From: Congeria kusceri
Lineage: Eukaryota > Mollusca > Bivalvia > Myida > Dreissenidae
Direction of reading: 5' to 3'
Length of the DNA: 64,000 nucleotides
Assembly: GCA_027627225.1 (NCBI GenBank)
Contig: CM051025.1
Location: forward strand, 76,982,474-77,046,473
The notes beneath the pieces are model-generated. The model had not been told where the DNA came from, ran no database searches, and saw only the letters and a list, made by a program, of their open reading frames with translations. Made by a program: the position numbers and the translations under genes. Position 1 is the stretch's first letter. Each line of letters begins with the position of its first letter. Shown here piece after piece: positions 10,787 to 23,604 of this stretch.

Positions 10787-10950
10787 ATGCTTTAGTTTTT
10801 GCAGTTAAGACTTTTAATGACATTTTTCAAAAATACAAAAATGGTGAAGTAACTAAAGTTGTGGATTGTGCATTGGTTTATCTACATTTAGTTTCAAAAT
10901 ATTGTTCCTTGAAATATATAATATATATTAACTGTAAAGGGCAAGTTTAG
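10787..10950 (+). other. Candidate downstream exon, unsupported beyond splice phase
   Basis: After TATTTCTTTTAGGTTATTTCAG, the plus strand is open in the phase that would continue from the zinc-finger donor at 9516/9517 (a split Asp codon), for 53 codons to a TAG at 10948-10950. The translation (DALVFAVKTFNDIF...) is not a zinc finger and I do not recognise it. The open length is only mildly unusual in AT-rich DNA, so this could well be chance. Confidence 0.2.
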
Positions 10951-11111
10951 TAGACAAGAGATTTGCTCCATACACATTTGATAGTGTTTTTTACAAAAAC
11001 AACATTCAGCTGTTCCACATTCTGCTGACTCAACTTCTTAATAATTATTAACTTGCGTTATTGCTGCATAACAGTATATAATTATGTATGGGAAACCGTT
11101 GAAAATATAAA

Positions 11112-11371
11112 TGAGGCACGTCGTGGGAAAACCGGCCTTAATGCATGTGCGATAAGTGTCATCCCGGATCAGCCTGTGCAGTCCTCACAGGCTAATCCGG
11201 GACGGCACTTTCCGCTTTTAAGGTATTTTCTATGTCAATGAAGTCTCTTCTAACCATAAATCCACTGTAGGCTGAAAGTGCCGTCCCTAATTAGCCTGCT
11301 GACTGCACAGCTGATCCGGGACAACACTTTACGCACATGCATTAAGCCCGGTTTTCCCACGACTAGCCTCA
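11112..11371. repeat. Palindromic fold-back repeat, long form
   Basis: Full-length family member of about 260 bases. The left end TGAGGCACGTCGTGGGAAAA pairs with the right end TTTTCCCACGACTAGCCTCA. The two internal hairpin cores (CTGTGCAGTCCTCACAG and a matching one) are separated by the TTTCTATGTCAATGAAGTCTC segment typical of the long form. It has no coding content. Confidence 0.85.
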
Positions 11372-11455
11372 AATCATTTATATAGCGAGTTTGGTAATAA
11401 TAATACTTCTGCAAATAATAAGTGTATGTCATTCTCATGCTATGTATCCCTAGAG

Positions 11456-11779
11456 TCAAGGTCACATTGGTCAAGGTCAAGGCCACATTGGTCAACGTCA
11501 TGGTCAAAAGGTCAAGGCCACATTGGTCAACGTCATGGTCAAAAGGTCAAGGCAACATTGGTCAATGTCATGGTCAAAAGGTCAAGGCCACGTTGGTCAA
11601 GGTCAAGGCCACATTGGTCAACGTCATGGTCAAAAGGTCAAGGCCACATTGGTCAAGGTCAAAAGGTCATGGTCAAAAGGTCAAGGCCACATTGGTCAAC
11701 ATCAAGGTCAAAAGGTCAAGGCCACATTGGTCAACACCATGGTCAAAAATTCAAGGCCACATTGGTCGTCAAGGTCAAA
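11456..11779. repeat. Minisatellite of about 35 bp rich in AGGTCA words
   Basis: Units built on CATGGTCAAAAGGTCAAGGC followed by CACATTGGTCAACGT repeat about nine times with truncated variants. The period is not a multiple of three, so all three plus frames happen to stay open; these are not genes. The array contains more than a dozen direct GGTCA words, the half-site sequence recognised by many nuclear receptors. Confidence 0.85.
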
Positions 11780-12336
11780 ATTGAATTTCAGTCATTTAAT
11801 CATTGTTGACTTTTTCAAAATACTTAGTATTATTTGACAATAATCTTGCAACATTTTTACACAATGTTAGTTTATTGTCTTATAGATGTGTAAGATGTCA
11901 TTTACTAAGTCTATAGTTTAGAGTAGACTATGTATGGTAGACTATCCAGTTTTCGTGGCATAAAACAGTTTTCGGGGCATTTTGCAATGTCTCCATTGAA
12001 GTCAACGCTCGCACGCTTCACTGAAATCTTTTGTTTTGGTTGTTAGACAGTTAAACAGCTCTTTGTTTACATGTGAAAAATGCACTTAAAATGGATCAGA
12101 ATGAGTAATTAACTATCACTTTTGATTCTCAGTCTATTATTTTGTAAAATTCATCTACCAGTTTATCATTTCACATTTGTTTCCATTCATGGTTTTGTGT
12201 TCAAAGTCCAGAGAATGAACGCTATATTTATATCAGTTCAATGATAAGCAAGCGACCTGAGATAAACTTAATCCAAGGCAAATTGGACCATTTATGACTG
12301 TTCGAATGCATTTTGAGATGACTCGCGAAAACTTGT
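11780..12336. other. Non-coding spacer
   Basis: No repeat, RNA gene or coding block recognised. The last bases precede a short open frame considered in the next entry and could hold a promoter, but no core element is convincing. Confidence 0.4.
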
Positions 12337-12363
12337 TTGTTTCGTCACAATCAAAATATCAAA

Positions 12364-12444
12364 ATGGCCAACATTGACCCGACACAAAGGCTAGAAAACA
12401 ATGATGTGGAAAGTACTGTGAATGTTTTTAAGATACCAGGAAAA
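12364..12444 (+). other. Candidate first coding exon
   Basis: An ATG in good context (AAAATGG) opens 27 codons (MANIDPTQRLENNDVE...) ending at a donor-like AAAA/GTAAAT. A strong acceptor (TTTTGTGTTTTTGCAG, ending 13094) inside the first tandem unit would join in phase and add 34 codons to a stop at 13197-13199, giving a 61-residue product with a short Cys-rich stretch (ADCSVCYLSNC). I recognise no family. The second exon would exist in all five tandem units. Chance is a real alternative. Confidence 0.22.
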
Positions 12445-12483
12445 GTAAATAGAATTGTATTATCATATTTTCATGAATATATA

Positions 12484-12754
12484 TGGCGCGTCGTTGGAAA
12501 ACCGGTCTTAATGCATGTGCGGAAAGTGTCGTCCTGGATTAGCCTGTGCATTCCGCACAGGCTAATCCGGGACGGCACTTTCCGCTTTTATGGTATTTTC
12601 TGTTTCAAGGAGGTCTCTTCTAAACATAAATCCACTGTATGTGGAAAGTGCCGTCCCGAATTAGCCTGTGCGGAATGCACAGGCTAATCCAGGACGACAC
12701 TTTCCGCACATGCATTAAGACATGCATTAAGACCGGTTTTCCAACGACGCGCCA
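12484..12754. repeat. Palindromic repeat A, left border of the tandem array
   Basis: Long-form fold-back repeat whose outer ends TGGCGCGTCGTTGGAAAACC and GGTTTTCCAACGACGCGCCA pair perfectly. Its right half, from about 12541, is repeated at every array junction, while its left half occurs only here. It carries a local duplication of the 12-base word ACATGCATTAAG near 12709-12732 that marks all copies descended from it. Confidence 0.9.
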
Positions 12755-12794
12755 CATATCAAGAAACAAAATAACACACTTTCCACCACTCATT

Positions 12795-12980
12795 ATGTAG
12801 CCAAGTACCACGAAAACTGGGCGGACCTTCATTTTATTCCTTTGAATGGGCTACAGTTGGTTTTCATGTACAATTCTCTATATTATGTAGCTAAGTATCA
12901 CGAAAACTGGGTGGACCATCATACTATTCCTTTGAATGGGCTACTGTTGGTTTTCATGTACAATTCTCTGTATTACTGAT
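12795..12980. repeat. Tandem pair of about 90 bp inside each array unit
   Basis: Two adjacent segments share TATGTAG(C)CAAGTACCACG-like starts and GGTTTTCATGTACAATTCTC ends, with several substitutions. The pair is therefore older than the 2,766-bp amplification and recurs at +2766-base intervals in all five units. A 36-base piece of it is also found outside the array at 26971-27006. Confidence 0.8.
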
Positions 12981-14099
12981 GACCTTTGTTATTCATGTTT
13001 ACCCTGGCACAGAACTTTGCTTCATGCTTAGGTCAGTGGTTGTACTGATTGAAACAAAATGTGACAATTAGTTGGTGGTTTTGTGTTTTTGCAGATTTTT
13101 ATAATACACCATGATCATGTTAAAGTCACAAAAGCTGATTGCTCGGTGTGTTATTTGTCAAATTGTGTGCTAGTATTATCCAATAGAATTAAGTTATAAA
13201 GAAGTTGTTGTGGTAATTTTCGGCAATTGTTGTTATTCCAATCAAACAAAGTTAGTAATAGTGGTTTTAAAATACATCTATATGTATTCATCAGATTGTA
13301 TCTGTTACAGTTGTGCATTTTATTATTATGAAACTGCTTAATACTTTGACACGTAATGTTACTTATAACAATATGCATGTCTTGTATGACGGTAGAGTAG
13401 TATTGAGTAGTATTGTTGGTAAATTTTCACATGATATTTTTAACCATGGTGTATAGATCTATACACATTTGAAATCAATGCTATTTGTTTTAGTTAATGG
13501 GGTTTTGGTGCATTACTTACTGCTATGTCCTTTCAGTTGATCTGTTAACACTGTATTATGTGAAGTTCAAATAAGACATCAAACATACAATAGAACTGTT
13601 AATATATGTAGTTTTCTTACATATAACTGGGCAATTTATTCTCATATTATGGTTTTTTAATACACTTAATAGTAATAATATTATTCACAAGTTTTTATTA
13701 CTCATTCTTTAAAACTGATTTTGTCTTCGATTGTTTTCACTGTCTATGCATGCATGGACACAGTTCTGTTTTATTGTCAAACTTATCTTGATGTATACAA
13801 ATATACTGTTTTGTGTTAAATTCAATTTTTGTGATGCAGTCATGAATGCAGATGTTAACTGTAATAATTACATTGCAAAACCTTTGACTTACAAACTACA
13901 AACTGCTAATTGGATATAAAACATTGGTGTGATAAAATAGTCGATTCTATGTTTGATGTCTTATTCTAACTTCACATAATAGTGTGTTTGTTATGTTTTA
14001 ATATATGTTGTTAGCTTAGTGCTTGGATAGTCTTGTCTGTTTTAGCCATATACTTAAACAGTTGCTGTCTTAATTTCACAATTTAACCACTTACTACTT

Positions 14100-14605
14100 T
14101 TTATGCCCCCCTCCGCCATCAAAGATGGCAGTATTATATTGGTTTGCTCATGTCCGTCTGCAGACCACTTTCATTTCTGCTCTCTATGTCCAACAGTTTT
14201 CATCCGATCTTCACCCAACTTCATGAAAGTGTTTGTGGGCATTATATTTCGGCCAAGTTTGATAATCAGCCATATTGTCAGAGGAATGGTTGTGTCATGA
14301 CCTTTGAATTCTCAAAAATTTGCCTTATTAGCCATTTCCACTCTGTATGTCCAAATGGCCAACAGTTTCATTCCCATGTTTACAAAACTTGATGAAAATG
14401 TTTGAGGTAATCATATCTTTGCCCAGTTTGATGATCAACCAAATCGCCACATGAACTGCAGAGTTATGGCCCTTGATTTATCTAACATTGGCCTTTTTAG
14501 TAGTTTACTCTCGGTATGTCCAACAGTTTTCGTCTCTTAAACTTGATATTTTAAAGATTGCTTTTAACCAGGAGGGGGCATAACTGTTTTACAAATGGCT
14601 CTTGT
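14100..14605. repeat. Dispersed repeat with CCCCC ends inside each array unit
   Basis: The segment starts TTTTTATGCCCCCCTCCGCC and closes with CAGGAGGGGGCATAACTG, giving loosely complementary ends, with internal repeats of TATGTCCAACAGTTT-like and TTATGGCCCTTGA-like words. Similar ATGCCCCC ends occur in the repeats near 33640, 40330 and 41706. It is probably a non-autonomous mobile element. The open frames in it are not credible genes. Confidence 0.5.
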
Positions 14606-14929
14606 TTATTAAACATCAGTATCCAGATAAGTTCTATCTGAAAATTCATAAAGAGCTTTGTTCAAAAATTCATGTAAGATATTGTGTCATTTGAAATGAA
14701 AATAATCTGCATTTCTAACTTCCATAACAATCAGTGTTGTGCATATTTTTTTACATGTTATGTCTGTCAGTTGCCAAGTTCTTGTTAGTTCTTGTTTACT
14801 GTTAAGGTCTAATAAAATAGTTATAGTTATATCTACCTTGTGAAGTGCATTATTTGAAATCATGCAGTGATATTTTTTCATGTGCATAATATAGAACATA
14901 ATGAGATTATAGATAAAAAAAATATGCTT

Positions 14930-15235
14930 GAAAAAATTAATACCAGAGCAGGTATAACACTCACGACTTGGGAGCCATGAGAACAATTTACTGTATGCAT
15001 CATTTTTACCAACTGCCCTACTCCCTTTCGTAAAGTTATGTGTGTAAACTATGGTCATACACAATTCTGGCATCAAAATGTAAACAAGACGGCCAAATAA
15101 ACTTGTACATTTTTTCTAAGAATGAGTAAACTCCCATTATAAAAACTATTTATATCTCAGTTCCAAAGAAATTTGCCCCTCGAGGCCCGTTTAGTAGACT
15201 TAGTCCCTGTAAAGGTGGAGTTTGCCGTGGCTCAG
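14930..15235 (-). repeat. SINE-like element with a tRNA-type head inside each array unit
   Basis: On the minus strand a box-A-like word (TAGGGCAGTTGGT) lies upstream of a degenerate box-B region (GTGAGTGTTATACC), and conserved blocks end near GACTAAGTCTAC/TCCCTG. Diverged relatives lie at 43483-43835 (same orientation) and 53170-53530 (opposite strand, with the best preserved head). A tRNA-derived SINE is the likely class. Confidence 0.55.
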
Positions 15236-15306
15236 TACTCATATATTTGAGGCGCGTCGTGGGAAAACCAGACTGAATGCATGTGCGTAAAGTGTCGTCC
15301 CGGATA

Positions 15307-18072
15307 AGCCTGTGCATTCCGCACAGGCTAATCCGGGACGGCACTTTCCGCTTTTATGGTATTTTCTGTTTCAAGGAGGTCTCTTCTAAACATAAATCCA
15401 CTGTATGTGGAAAGTGCCGTCCCGAATTAGCCTGTGCGGAATGCACAGGCTAATCCAGGACGACACTTTCCGCACATGCATTAAGACATGCATTAAGACC
15501 GGTTTTCCAACGACGCGCCACATATCAAGAAACAAAATAACACACTTTCCACCACTCATTATGTAGCCAAGTACCACGAAAACTGGGCGGACCTTCATTT
15601 TATTCCTTTGAATGGGCTACAGTTGGTTTTCATGTACAATTCTCTATATTATGTAGCTAAGTATCACGAAAACTGGGTGGACCATCATACTATTCCTTTG
15701 AATGGGCTACTGTTGGTTTTCATGTACAATTCTCTGTATTACTGATGACCTTTGTTATTCATGTTTACCCTGGCACAGAACTTTGCTTCATGCTTAGGTC
15801 AGTGGTTGTACTGATTGAAACAAAATGTGACAATTAGTTGGTGGTTTTGTGTTTTTGCAGATTTTTATAATACACCATGATCATGTTAAAGTCACAAAAG
15901 CTGATTGCTCGGTGTGTTATTTGTCAAATTGTGTGCTAGTATTATCCAATAGAATTAAGTTATAAAGAAGTTGTTGTGGTAATTTTCGGCAATTGTTGTT
16001 ATTCCAATCAAACAAAGTTAGTAATAGTGGTTTTAAAATACATCTATATGTATTCATCAGATTGTATCTGTTACAGTTGTGCATTTTATTATTATGAAAC
16101 TGCTTAATACTTTGACACGTAATGTTACTTATAACAATATGCATGTCTTGTATGACGGTAGAGTAGTATTGAGTAGTATTGTTGGTAAATTTTCACATGA
16201 TATTTTTAACCATGGTGTATAGATCTATACACATTTGAAATCAATGCTATTTGTTTTAGTTAATGGGGTTTTGGTGCATTACTTACTGCTATGTCCTTTC
16301 AGTTGATCTGTTAACACTGTATTATGTGAAGTTCAAATAAGACATCAAACATACAATAGAACTGTTAATATATGTAGTTTTCTTACATATAACTGGGCAA
16401 TTTATTCTCATATTATGGTTATTTAATACACTTAATAGTAATAATAGTATTCACAAGTTTTTATTACTCATTCTTTAAAACTGATTTTGTCTTCGATTGT
16501 TTTCACTGTCTATGCATGCATGGACACAGTTCTGTTTTATTGTCAAACTTATCTTGATGTATACAAATATACTGTTTTGTGTTAAATTCAATTTTTGTGA
16601 TGCAGTCATGAATGCAGATGTTAACTGTAATAATTACATTGCAAAACCTTTGACTTACAAACTACAAACTGCTAATTGGATATAAAACATTGGTGTGATA
16701 AAATAGTCGATTCTATGTTTGATGTCTTATTCTAACTTCACATAATAGTGTGTTTGTTATGTTTTAATATATGTTGTTAGCTTAGTGCTTGGATAGTCTT
16801 GTCTGTTTTAGCCATATACTTAAACAGTTGCTGTCTTAATTTCACAATTTAACCACTTACTACTTTTTATGCCCCCCTCCGCCATCAAAGATGGCAGTAT
16901 TATATTGGTTTGCTCATGTCCGTCTGCAGACCACTTTCATTTCTGCTCTCTATGTCCAACAGTTTTCATCCGATCTTCACCCAACTTCATGAAAGTGTTT
17001 GTGGGCATTATATTTCGGCCAAGTTTGATAATCAGCCATATTGTCAGAGGAATGGTTGTGTCATGACCTTTGAATTCTCAAAAATTTGCCTTATTAGCCA
17101 TTTCCACTCTGTATGTCCAAATGGCCAACAGTTTCATTCCCATGTTTACAAAACTTGATGAAAATGTTTGAGGTAATCATATCTTTGCCCAGTTTGATGA
17201 TCAACCAAATCGCCACATGAACTGCAGAGTTATGGCCCTTGATTTATCTAACATTGGCCTTTTTAGTAGTTTACTCTCGGTATGTCCAACAGTTTTCGTC
17301 TCTTAAACTTGATATTTTAAAGATTGCTTTTAACCAGGAGGGGGCATAACTGTTTTACAAATGGCTCTTGTTTATTAAACATCAGTATCCAGATAAGTTC
17401 TATCTGAAAATTCATAAAGAGCTTTGTTCAAAAATTCATGTAAGATATTGTGTCATTTGAAATGAAAATAATCTGCATTTCTAACTTCCATAACAATCAG
17501 TGTTGTGCATATTTTTTTACATGTTATGTCTGTCAGTTGCCAAGTTCTTGTTAGTTCTTGTTTACTGTTAAGGTCTAATAAAATAGTTATAGTTATATCT
17601 ACCTTGTGAAGTGCATTATTTGAAATCATGCAGTGATATTTTTTCATGTGCATAATATAGAACATAATGAGATTATAGATAAAAAAAATATGCTTGAAAA
17701 AATTAATACCAGAGCAGGTATAACACTCACGACTTGGGAGCCATGAGAACAATTTACTGTATGCATCATTTTTACCAACTGCCCTACTCCCTTTCGTAAA
17801 GTTATGTGTGTAAACTATGGTCATACACAATTCTGGCATCAAAATGTAAACAAGACGGCCAAATAAACTTGTACATTTTTTCTAAGAATGAGTAAACTCC
17901 CATTATAAAAACTATTTATATCTCAGTTCCAAAGAAATTTGCCCCTCGAGGCCCGTTTAGTAGACTTAGTCCCTGTAAAGGTGGAGTTTGCCGTGGCTCA
18001 GTACTCATATATTTGAGGCGCGTCGTGGGAAAACCAGACTGAATGCATGTGCGTAAAGTGTCGTCCCGGATA
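15307..18072. repeat. Array unit 2
   Basis: It differs from the other units at private sites near 16420 (GGTTATTTAATA instead of GGTTTTTTAATA) and near 16447 (AATAGTATTC instead of AATATTATTC). Its left junction is a hybrid palindrome spanning 15248-15520. Confidence 0.9.
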
Positions 18073-20838
18073 AGCCTGTGCATTCCGCACAGGCTAATCC
18101 GGGACGGCACTTTCCGCTTTTATGGTATTTTCTGTTTCAAGGAGGTCTCTTCTAAACATAAATCCACTGTATGTGGAAAGTGCCGTCCCGAATTAGCCTG
18201 TGCGGAATGCACAGGCTAATCCAGGACGACACTTTCCGCACATGCATTAAGACATGCATTAAGACCGGTTTTCCAACGACGCGCCACATATCAAGAAACA
18301 AAATAACACACTTTCCACCACTCATTATGTAGCCAAGTACCACGAAAACTGGGCGGACCTTCATTTTATTCCTTTGAATGGGCTACAGTTGGTTTTCATG
18401 TACAATTCTCTATATTATGTAGCTAAGTATCACGAAAACTGGGTGGACCATCATACTATTCCTTTGAATGGGCTACTGTTGGTTTTCATGTACAATTCTC
18501 TGTATTACTGATGACCTTTGTTATTCATGTTTACCCTGGCACAGAACTTTGCTTCATGCTTAGGTCAGTGGTTGTACTGATTGAAACAAAATGTGACAAT
18601 TAGTTGGTGGTTTTGTGTTTTTGCAGATTTTTATAATACACCATGATCATGTTAAAGTCACAAAAGCTGATTGCTCGGTGTGTTATTTGTCAAATTGTGT
18701 GCTAGTATTATCCAATAGAATTAAGTTATAAAGAAGTTGTTGTGGTAATTTTCGGCAATTGTTGTTATTCCAATCAAACAAAGTTAGTAATAGTGGTTTT
18801 AAAATACATCTATATGTATTCATCAGATTGTATCTGTTACAGTTGTGCATTTTATTATTATGAAACTGCTTAATACTTTGACACGTAATGTTACTTATAA
18901 CAATATGCATGTCTTGTATGACGGTAGAGTAGTATTGAGTAGTATTGTTGGTAAATTTTCACATGATATTTTTAACCATGGTGTATAGATCTATACACAT
19001 TTGAAATCAATGCTATTTGTTTTAGTTAATGGGGTTTTGGTGCATTACTTACTGCTATGTCCTTTCAGTTGATCTGTTAACACTGTATTATGTGAAGTTC
19101 AAATAAGACATCAAACATACAATAGAACTGTTAATATATGTAGTTTTCTTACATATAACTGGGCAATTTATTCTCATATTATGGTTTTTTAATACACTTA
19201 ATAGTAATAATATTATTCACAAGTTTTTATTACTCATTCTTTAAAACTGATTTTGTCTTCGATTGTTTTCACTGTCTATGCATGCATGGACACAGTTCTG
19301 TTTTATTGTCAAACTTATCTTGATGTATACAAATATACTGTTTTGTGTTAAATTCAATTTTTGTGATGCAGTCATGAATGCAGATGTTAACTGTAATAAT
19401 TACATTGCAAAACCTTTGACTTACAAACTACAAACTGCTAATTGGATATAAAACATTGGTGTGATAAAATAGTCGATTCTATGTTTGATGTCTTATTCTA
19501 ACTTCACATAATAGTGTGTTTGTTATGTTTTAATATATGTTGTTAGCTTAGTGCTTGGATAGTCTTGTCTGTTTTAGCCATATACTTAAACAGTTGCTGT
19601 CTTAATTTCACAATTTAACCACTTACTACTTTTTATGCCCCCCTCCGCCATCAAAGATGGCAGTATTATATTGGTTTGCTCATGTCCGTCTGCAGACCAC
19701 TTTCATTTCTGCTCTCTATGTCCAACAGTTTTCATCCGATCTTCACCCAACTTCATGAAAGTGTTTGTGGGCATTATATTTCGGCCAAGTTTGATAATCA
19801 GCCATATTGTCAGAGGAATGGTTGTGTCATGACCTTTGAATTCTCAAAAATTTGCCTTATTAGCCATTTCCACTCTGTATGTCCAAATGGCCAACAGTTT
19901 CATTCCCATGTTTACAAAACTTGATGAAAATGTTTGAGGTAATCATATCTTTGCCCAGTTTGATGATCAACCAAATCGCCACATGAACTGCAGAGTTATG
20001 GCCCTTGATTTATCTAACATTGGCCTTTTTAGTAGTTTACTCTCGGTATGTCCAACAGTTTTCGTCTCTTAAACTTGATATTTTAAAGATTGCTTTTAAC
20101 CAGGAGGGGGCATAACTGTTTTACAAATGGCTCTTGTTTATTAAACATCAGTATCCAGATAAGTTCTATCTGAAAATTCATAAAGAGCTTTGTTCAAAAA
20201 TTCATGTAAGATATTGTGTCATTTGAAATGAAAATAATCTGCATTTCTAACTTCCATAACAATCAGTGTTGTGCATATTTTTTTACATGTTATGTCTGTC
20301 AGTTGCCAAGTTCTTGTTAGTTCTTGTTTACTGTTAAGGTCTAATAAAATAGTTATAGTTATATCTACCTTGTGAAGTGCATTATTTGAAATCATGCAGT
20401 GATATTTTTTCATGTGCATAATATAGAACATAATGAGATTATAGATAAAAAAAATATGCTTGAAAAAATTAATACCAGAGCAGGTATAAAACTCACGACT
20501 TGGGAGCCATGAGAACAATTTACTTTATGCATCATTTTTACCAACTGCCCTACTCCCTTTCGTAAAGTTATGTGTGTAAACTATGGTCATACACAATTCT
20601 GGCATCAAAATGTAAACAAGACGGCCAAATAAACTTGTACATTTTTTCTAAGAATGAGTAAACTCCCATTATAAAAACTATTTATATCTCAGTTCCAAAG
20701 AAATTTGCCCCTCGAGGCCCGTTTAGTAGACTTAGTCCCTGTAAAGGTGGAGTTTGCCGTGGCTCAGTACTCATATATTTGAGGCGCGTCGTGGGAAAAC
20801 CAGACTGAATGCATGTGCGTAAAGTGTCGTCCCGGATA
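18073..20838. repeat. Array unit 3
   Basis: It carries the variant pair TATAAAACTCACG (near 20486) and TTTACTTTATGC (near 20520), shared only with unit 5. The left junction is a hybrid palindrome at 18014-18286. Confidence 0.9.
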
Positions 20839-23604
20839 AGCCTGTGCATTCCGCACAGGCTAATCCGGGACGGCACTTTCCGCTTTTATGGTATTTTCTG
20901 TTTCAAGGAGGTCTCTTCTAAACATAAATCCACTGTATGTGGAAAGTGCCGTCCCGAATTAGCCTGTGCGGAATGCACAGGCTAATCCAGGACGACACTT
21001 TCCGCACATGCATTAAGACATGCATTAAGACCGGTTTTCCAACGACGCGCCACATATCAAGAAACAAAATAACACACTTTCCACCACTCATTATGTAGCC
21101 AAGTACCACGAAAACTGGGCGGACCTTCATTTTATTCCTTTGAATGGGCTACAGTTGGTTTTCATGTACAATTCTCTATATTATGTAGCTAAGTATCACG
21201 AAAACTGGGTGGACCATCATACTATTCCTTTGAATGGGCTACTGTTGGTTTTCATGTACAATTCTCTGTATTACTGATGACCTTTGTTATTCATGTTTAC
21301 CCTGGCACAGAACTTTGCTTCATGCTTAGGTCAGTGGTTGTACTGATTGAAACAAAATGTGACAATTAGTTGGTGGTTTTGTGTTTTTGCAGATTTTTAT
21401 AATACACCATGATCATGTTAAAGTCACAAAAGCTGATTGCTCGGTGTGTTATTTGTCAAATTGTGTGCTAGTATTATCCAATAGAATTAAGTTATAAAGA
21501 AGTTGTTGTGGTAATTTTCGGCAATTGTTGTTATTCCAATCAAACAAAGTTAGTAATAGTGGTTTTAAAATACATCTATATGTATTCATCAGATTGTATC
21601 TGTTACAGTTGTGCATTTTATTATTATGAAACTGCTTAATACTTTGACACGTAATGTTACTTATAACAATATGCATGTCTTGTATGACGGTAGAGTAGTA
21701 TTGAGTAGTATTGTTGGTAAATTTTCACATGATATTTTTAACCATGGTGTATAGATCTATACACATTTGAAATCAATGCTATTTGTTTTAGTTAATGGGG
21801 TTTTGGTGCATTACTTACTGCTATGTCCTTTCAGTTGATCTGTTAACACTGTATTATGTGAAGTTCAAATAAGACATCAAACATACAATAGAACTGTTAA
21901 TATATGTAGTTTTCTTACATATAACTGGGCAATTTATTCTCATATTATGGTTTTTTAATACACTTAATAGTAATAATATTATTCACAAGTTTTTATTACT
22001 CATTCTTTAAAACTGATTTTGTCTTCGATTGTTTTCACTGTCTATGCATGCATGGACACAGTTCTGTTTTATTGTCAAACTTATCTTGATGTATACAAAT
22101 ATACTGTTTTGTGTTAAATTCAATTTTTGTGATGCAGTCATGAATGCAGATGTTAACTGTAATAATTACATTGCAAAACCTTTGACTTACAAACTACAAA
22201 CTGCTAATTGGATATAAAACATTGGTGTGATAAAATAGTCGATTCTATGTTTGATGTCTTATTCTAACTTCACATAATAGTGTGTTTGTTATGTTTTAAT
22301 ATATGTTGTTAGCTTAGTGCTTGGATAGTCTTGTCTGTTTTAGCCATATACTTAAACAGTTGCTGTCTTAATTTCACAATTTAACCACTTACTACTTTTT
22401 ATGCCCCCCTCCGCCATCAAAGATGGCAGTATTATATTGGTTTGCTCATGTCCGTCTGCAGACCACTTTCATTTCTGCTCTCTATGTCCAACAGTTTTCA
22501 TCCGATCTTCACCCAACTTCATGAAAGTGTTTGTGGGCATTATATTTCGGCCAAGTTTGATAATCAGCCATATTGTCAGAGGAATGGTTGTGTCATGACC
22601 TTTGAATTCTCAAAAATTTGCCTTATTAGCCATTTCCACTCTGTATGTCCAAATGGCCAACAGTTTCATTCCCATGTTTACAAAACTTGATGAAAATGTT
22701 TGAGGTAATCATATCTTTGCCCAGTTTGATGATCAACCAAATCGCCACATGAACTGCAGAGTTATGGCCCTTGATTTATCTAACATTGGCCTTTTTAGTA
22801 GTTTACTCTCGGTATGTCCAACAGTTTTCGTCTCTTAAACTTGATATTTTAAAGATTGCTTTTAACCAGGAGGGGGCATAACTGTTTTACAAATGGCTCT
22901 TGTTTATTAAACATCAGTATCCAGATAAGTTCTATCTGAAAATTCATAAAGAGCTTTGTTCAAAAATTCATGTAAGATATTGTGTCATTTGAAATGAAAA
23001 TAATCTGCATTTCTAACTTCCATAACAATCAGTGTTGTGCATATTTTTTTACATGTTATGTCTGTCAGTTGCCAAGTTCTTGTTAGTTCTTGTTTACTGT
23101 TAAGGTCTAATAAAATAGTTATAGTTATATCTACCTTGTGAAGTGCATTATTTGAAATCATGCAGTGATATTTTTTCATGTGCATAATATAGAACATAAT
23201 GAGATTATAGATAAAAAAAATATGCTTGAAAAAATTAATACCAGAGCAGGTATAACACTCACGACTTGGGAGCCATGAGAACAATTTACTGTATGCATCA
23301 TTTTTACCAACTGCCCTACTCCCTTTCGTAAAGTTATGTGTGTAAACTATGGTCATACACAATTCTGGCATCAAAATGTAAACAAGACGGCCAAATAAAC
23401 TTGTACATTTTTTCTAAGAATGAGTAAACTCCCATTATAAAAACTATTTATATCTCAGTTCCAAAGAAATTTGCCCCTCGAGGCCCGTTTAGTAGACTTA
23501 GTCCCTGTAAAGGTGGAGTTTGCCGTGGCTCAGTACTCATATATTTGAGGCGCGTCGTGGGAAAACCAGACTGAATGCATGTGCGTAAAGTGTCGTCCCG
23601 GATA
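20839..23604. repeat. Array unit 4
   Basis: It has the common variants of unit 1. The left junction is a hybrid palindrome at 20780-21052. Confidence 0.9.

Larger units (their letters stand above)
12541..15306. repeat. Array unit 1
   Basis: First unit, bounded on the left by intact repeat A. It carries the common variants TAACACTCACG (near 14954) and TTTACTGTATGC (near 14988). Reading frames inside it are short and repeat identically in the other units. Confidence 0.9.

Noticed and set aside
11422..11837. Three overlapping plus-strand frames of 104-127 codons
   Set aside because: They are the three frames of one 35-bp minisatellite with no stops in the unit; the translations are repetitive in all frames, so none is a gene.
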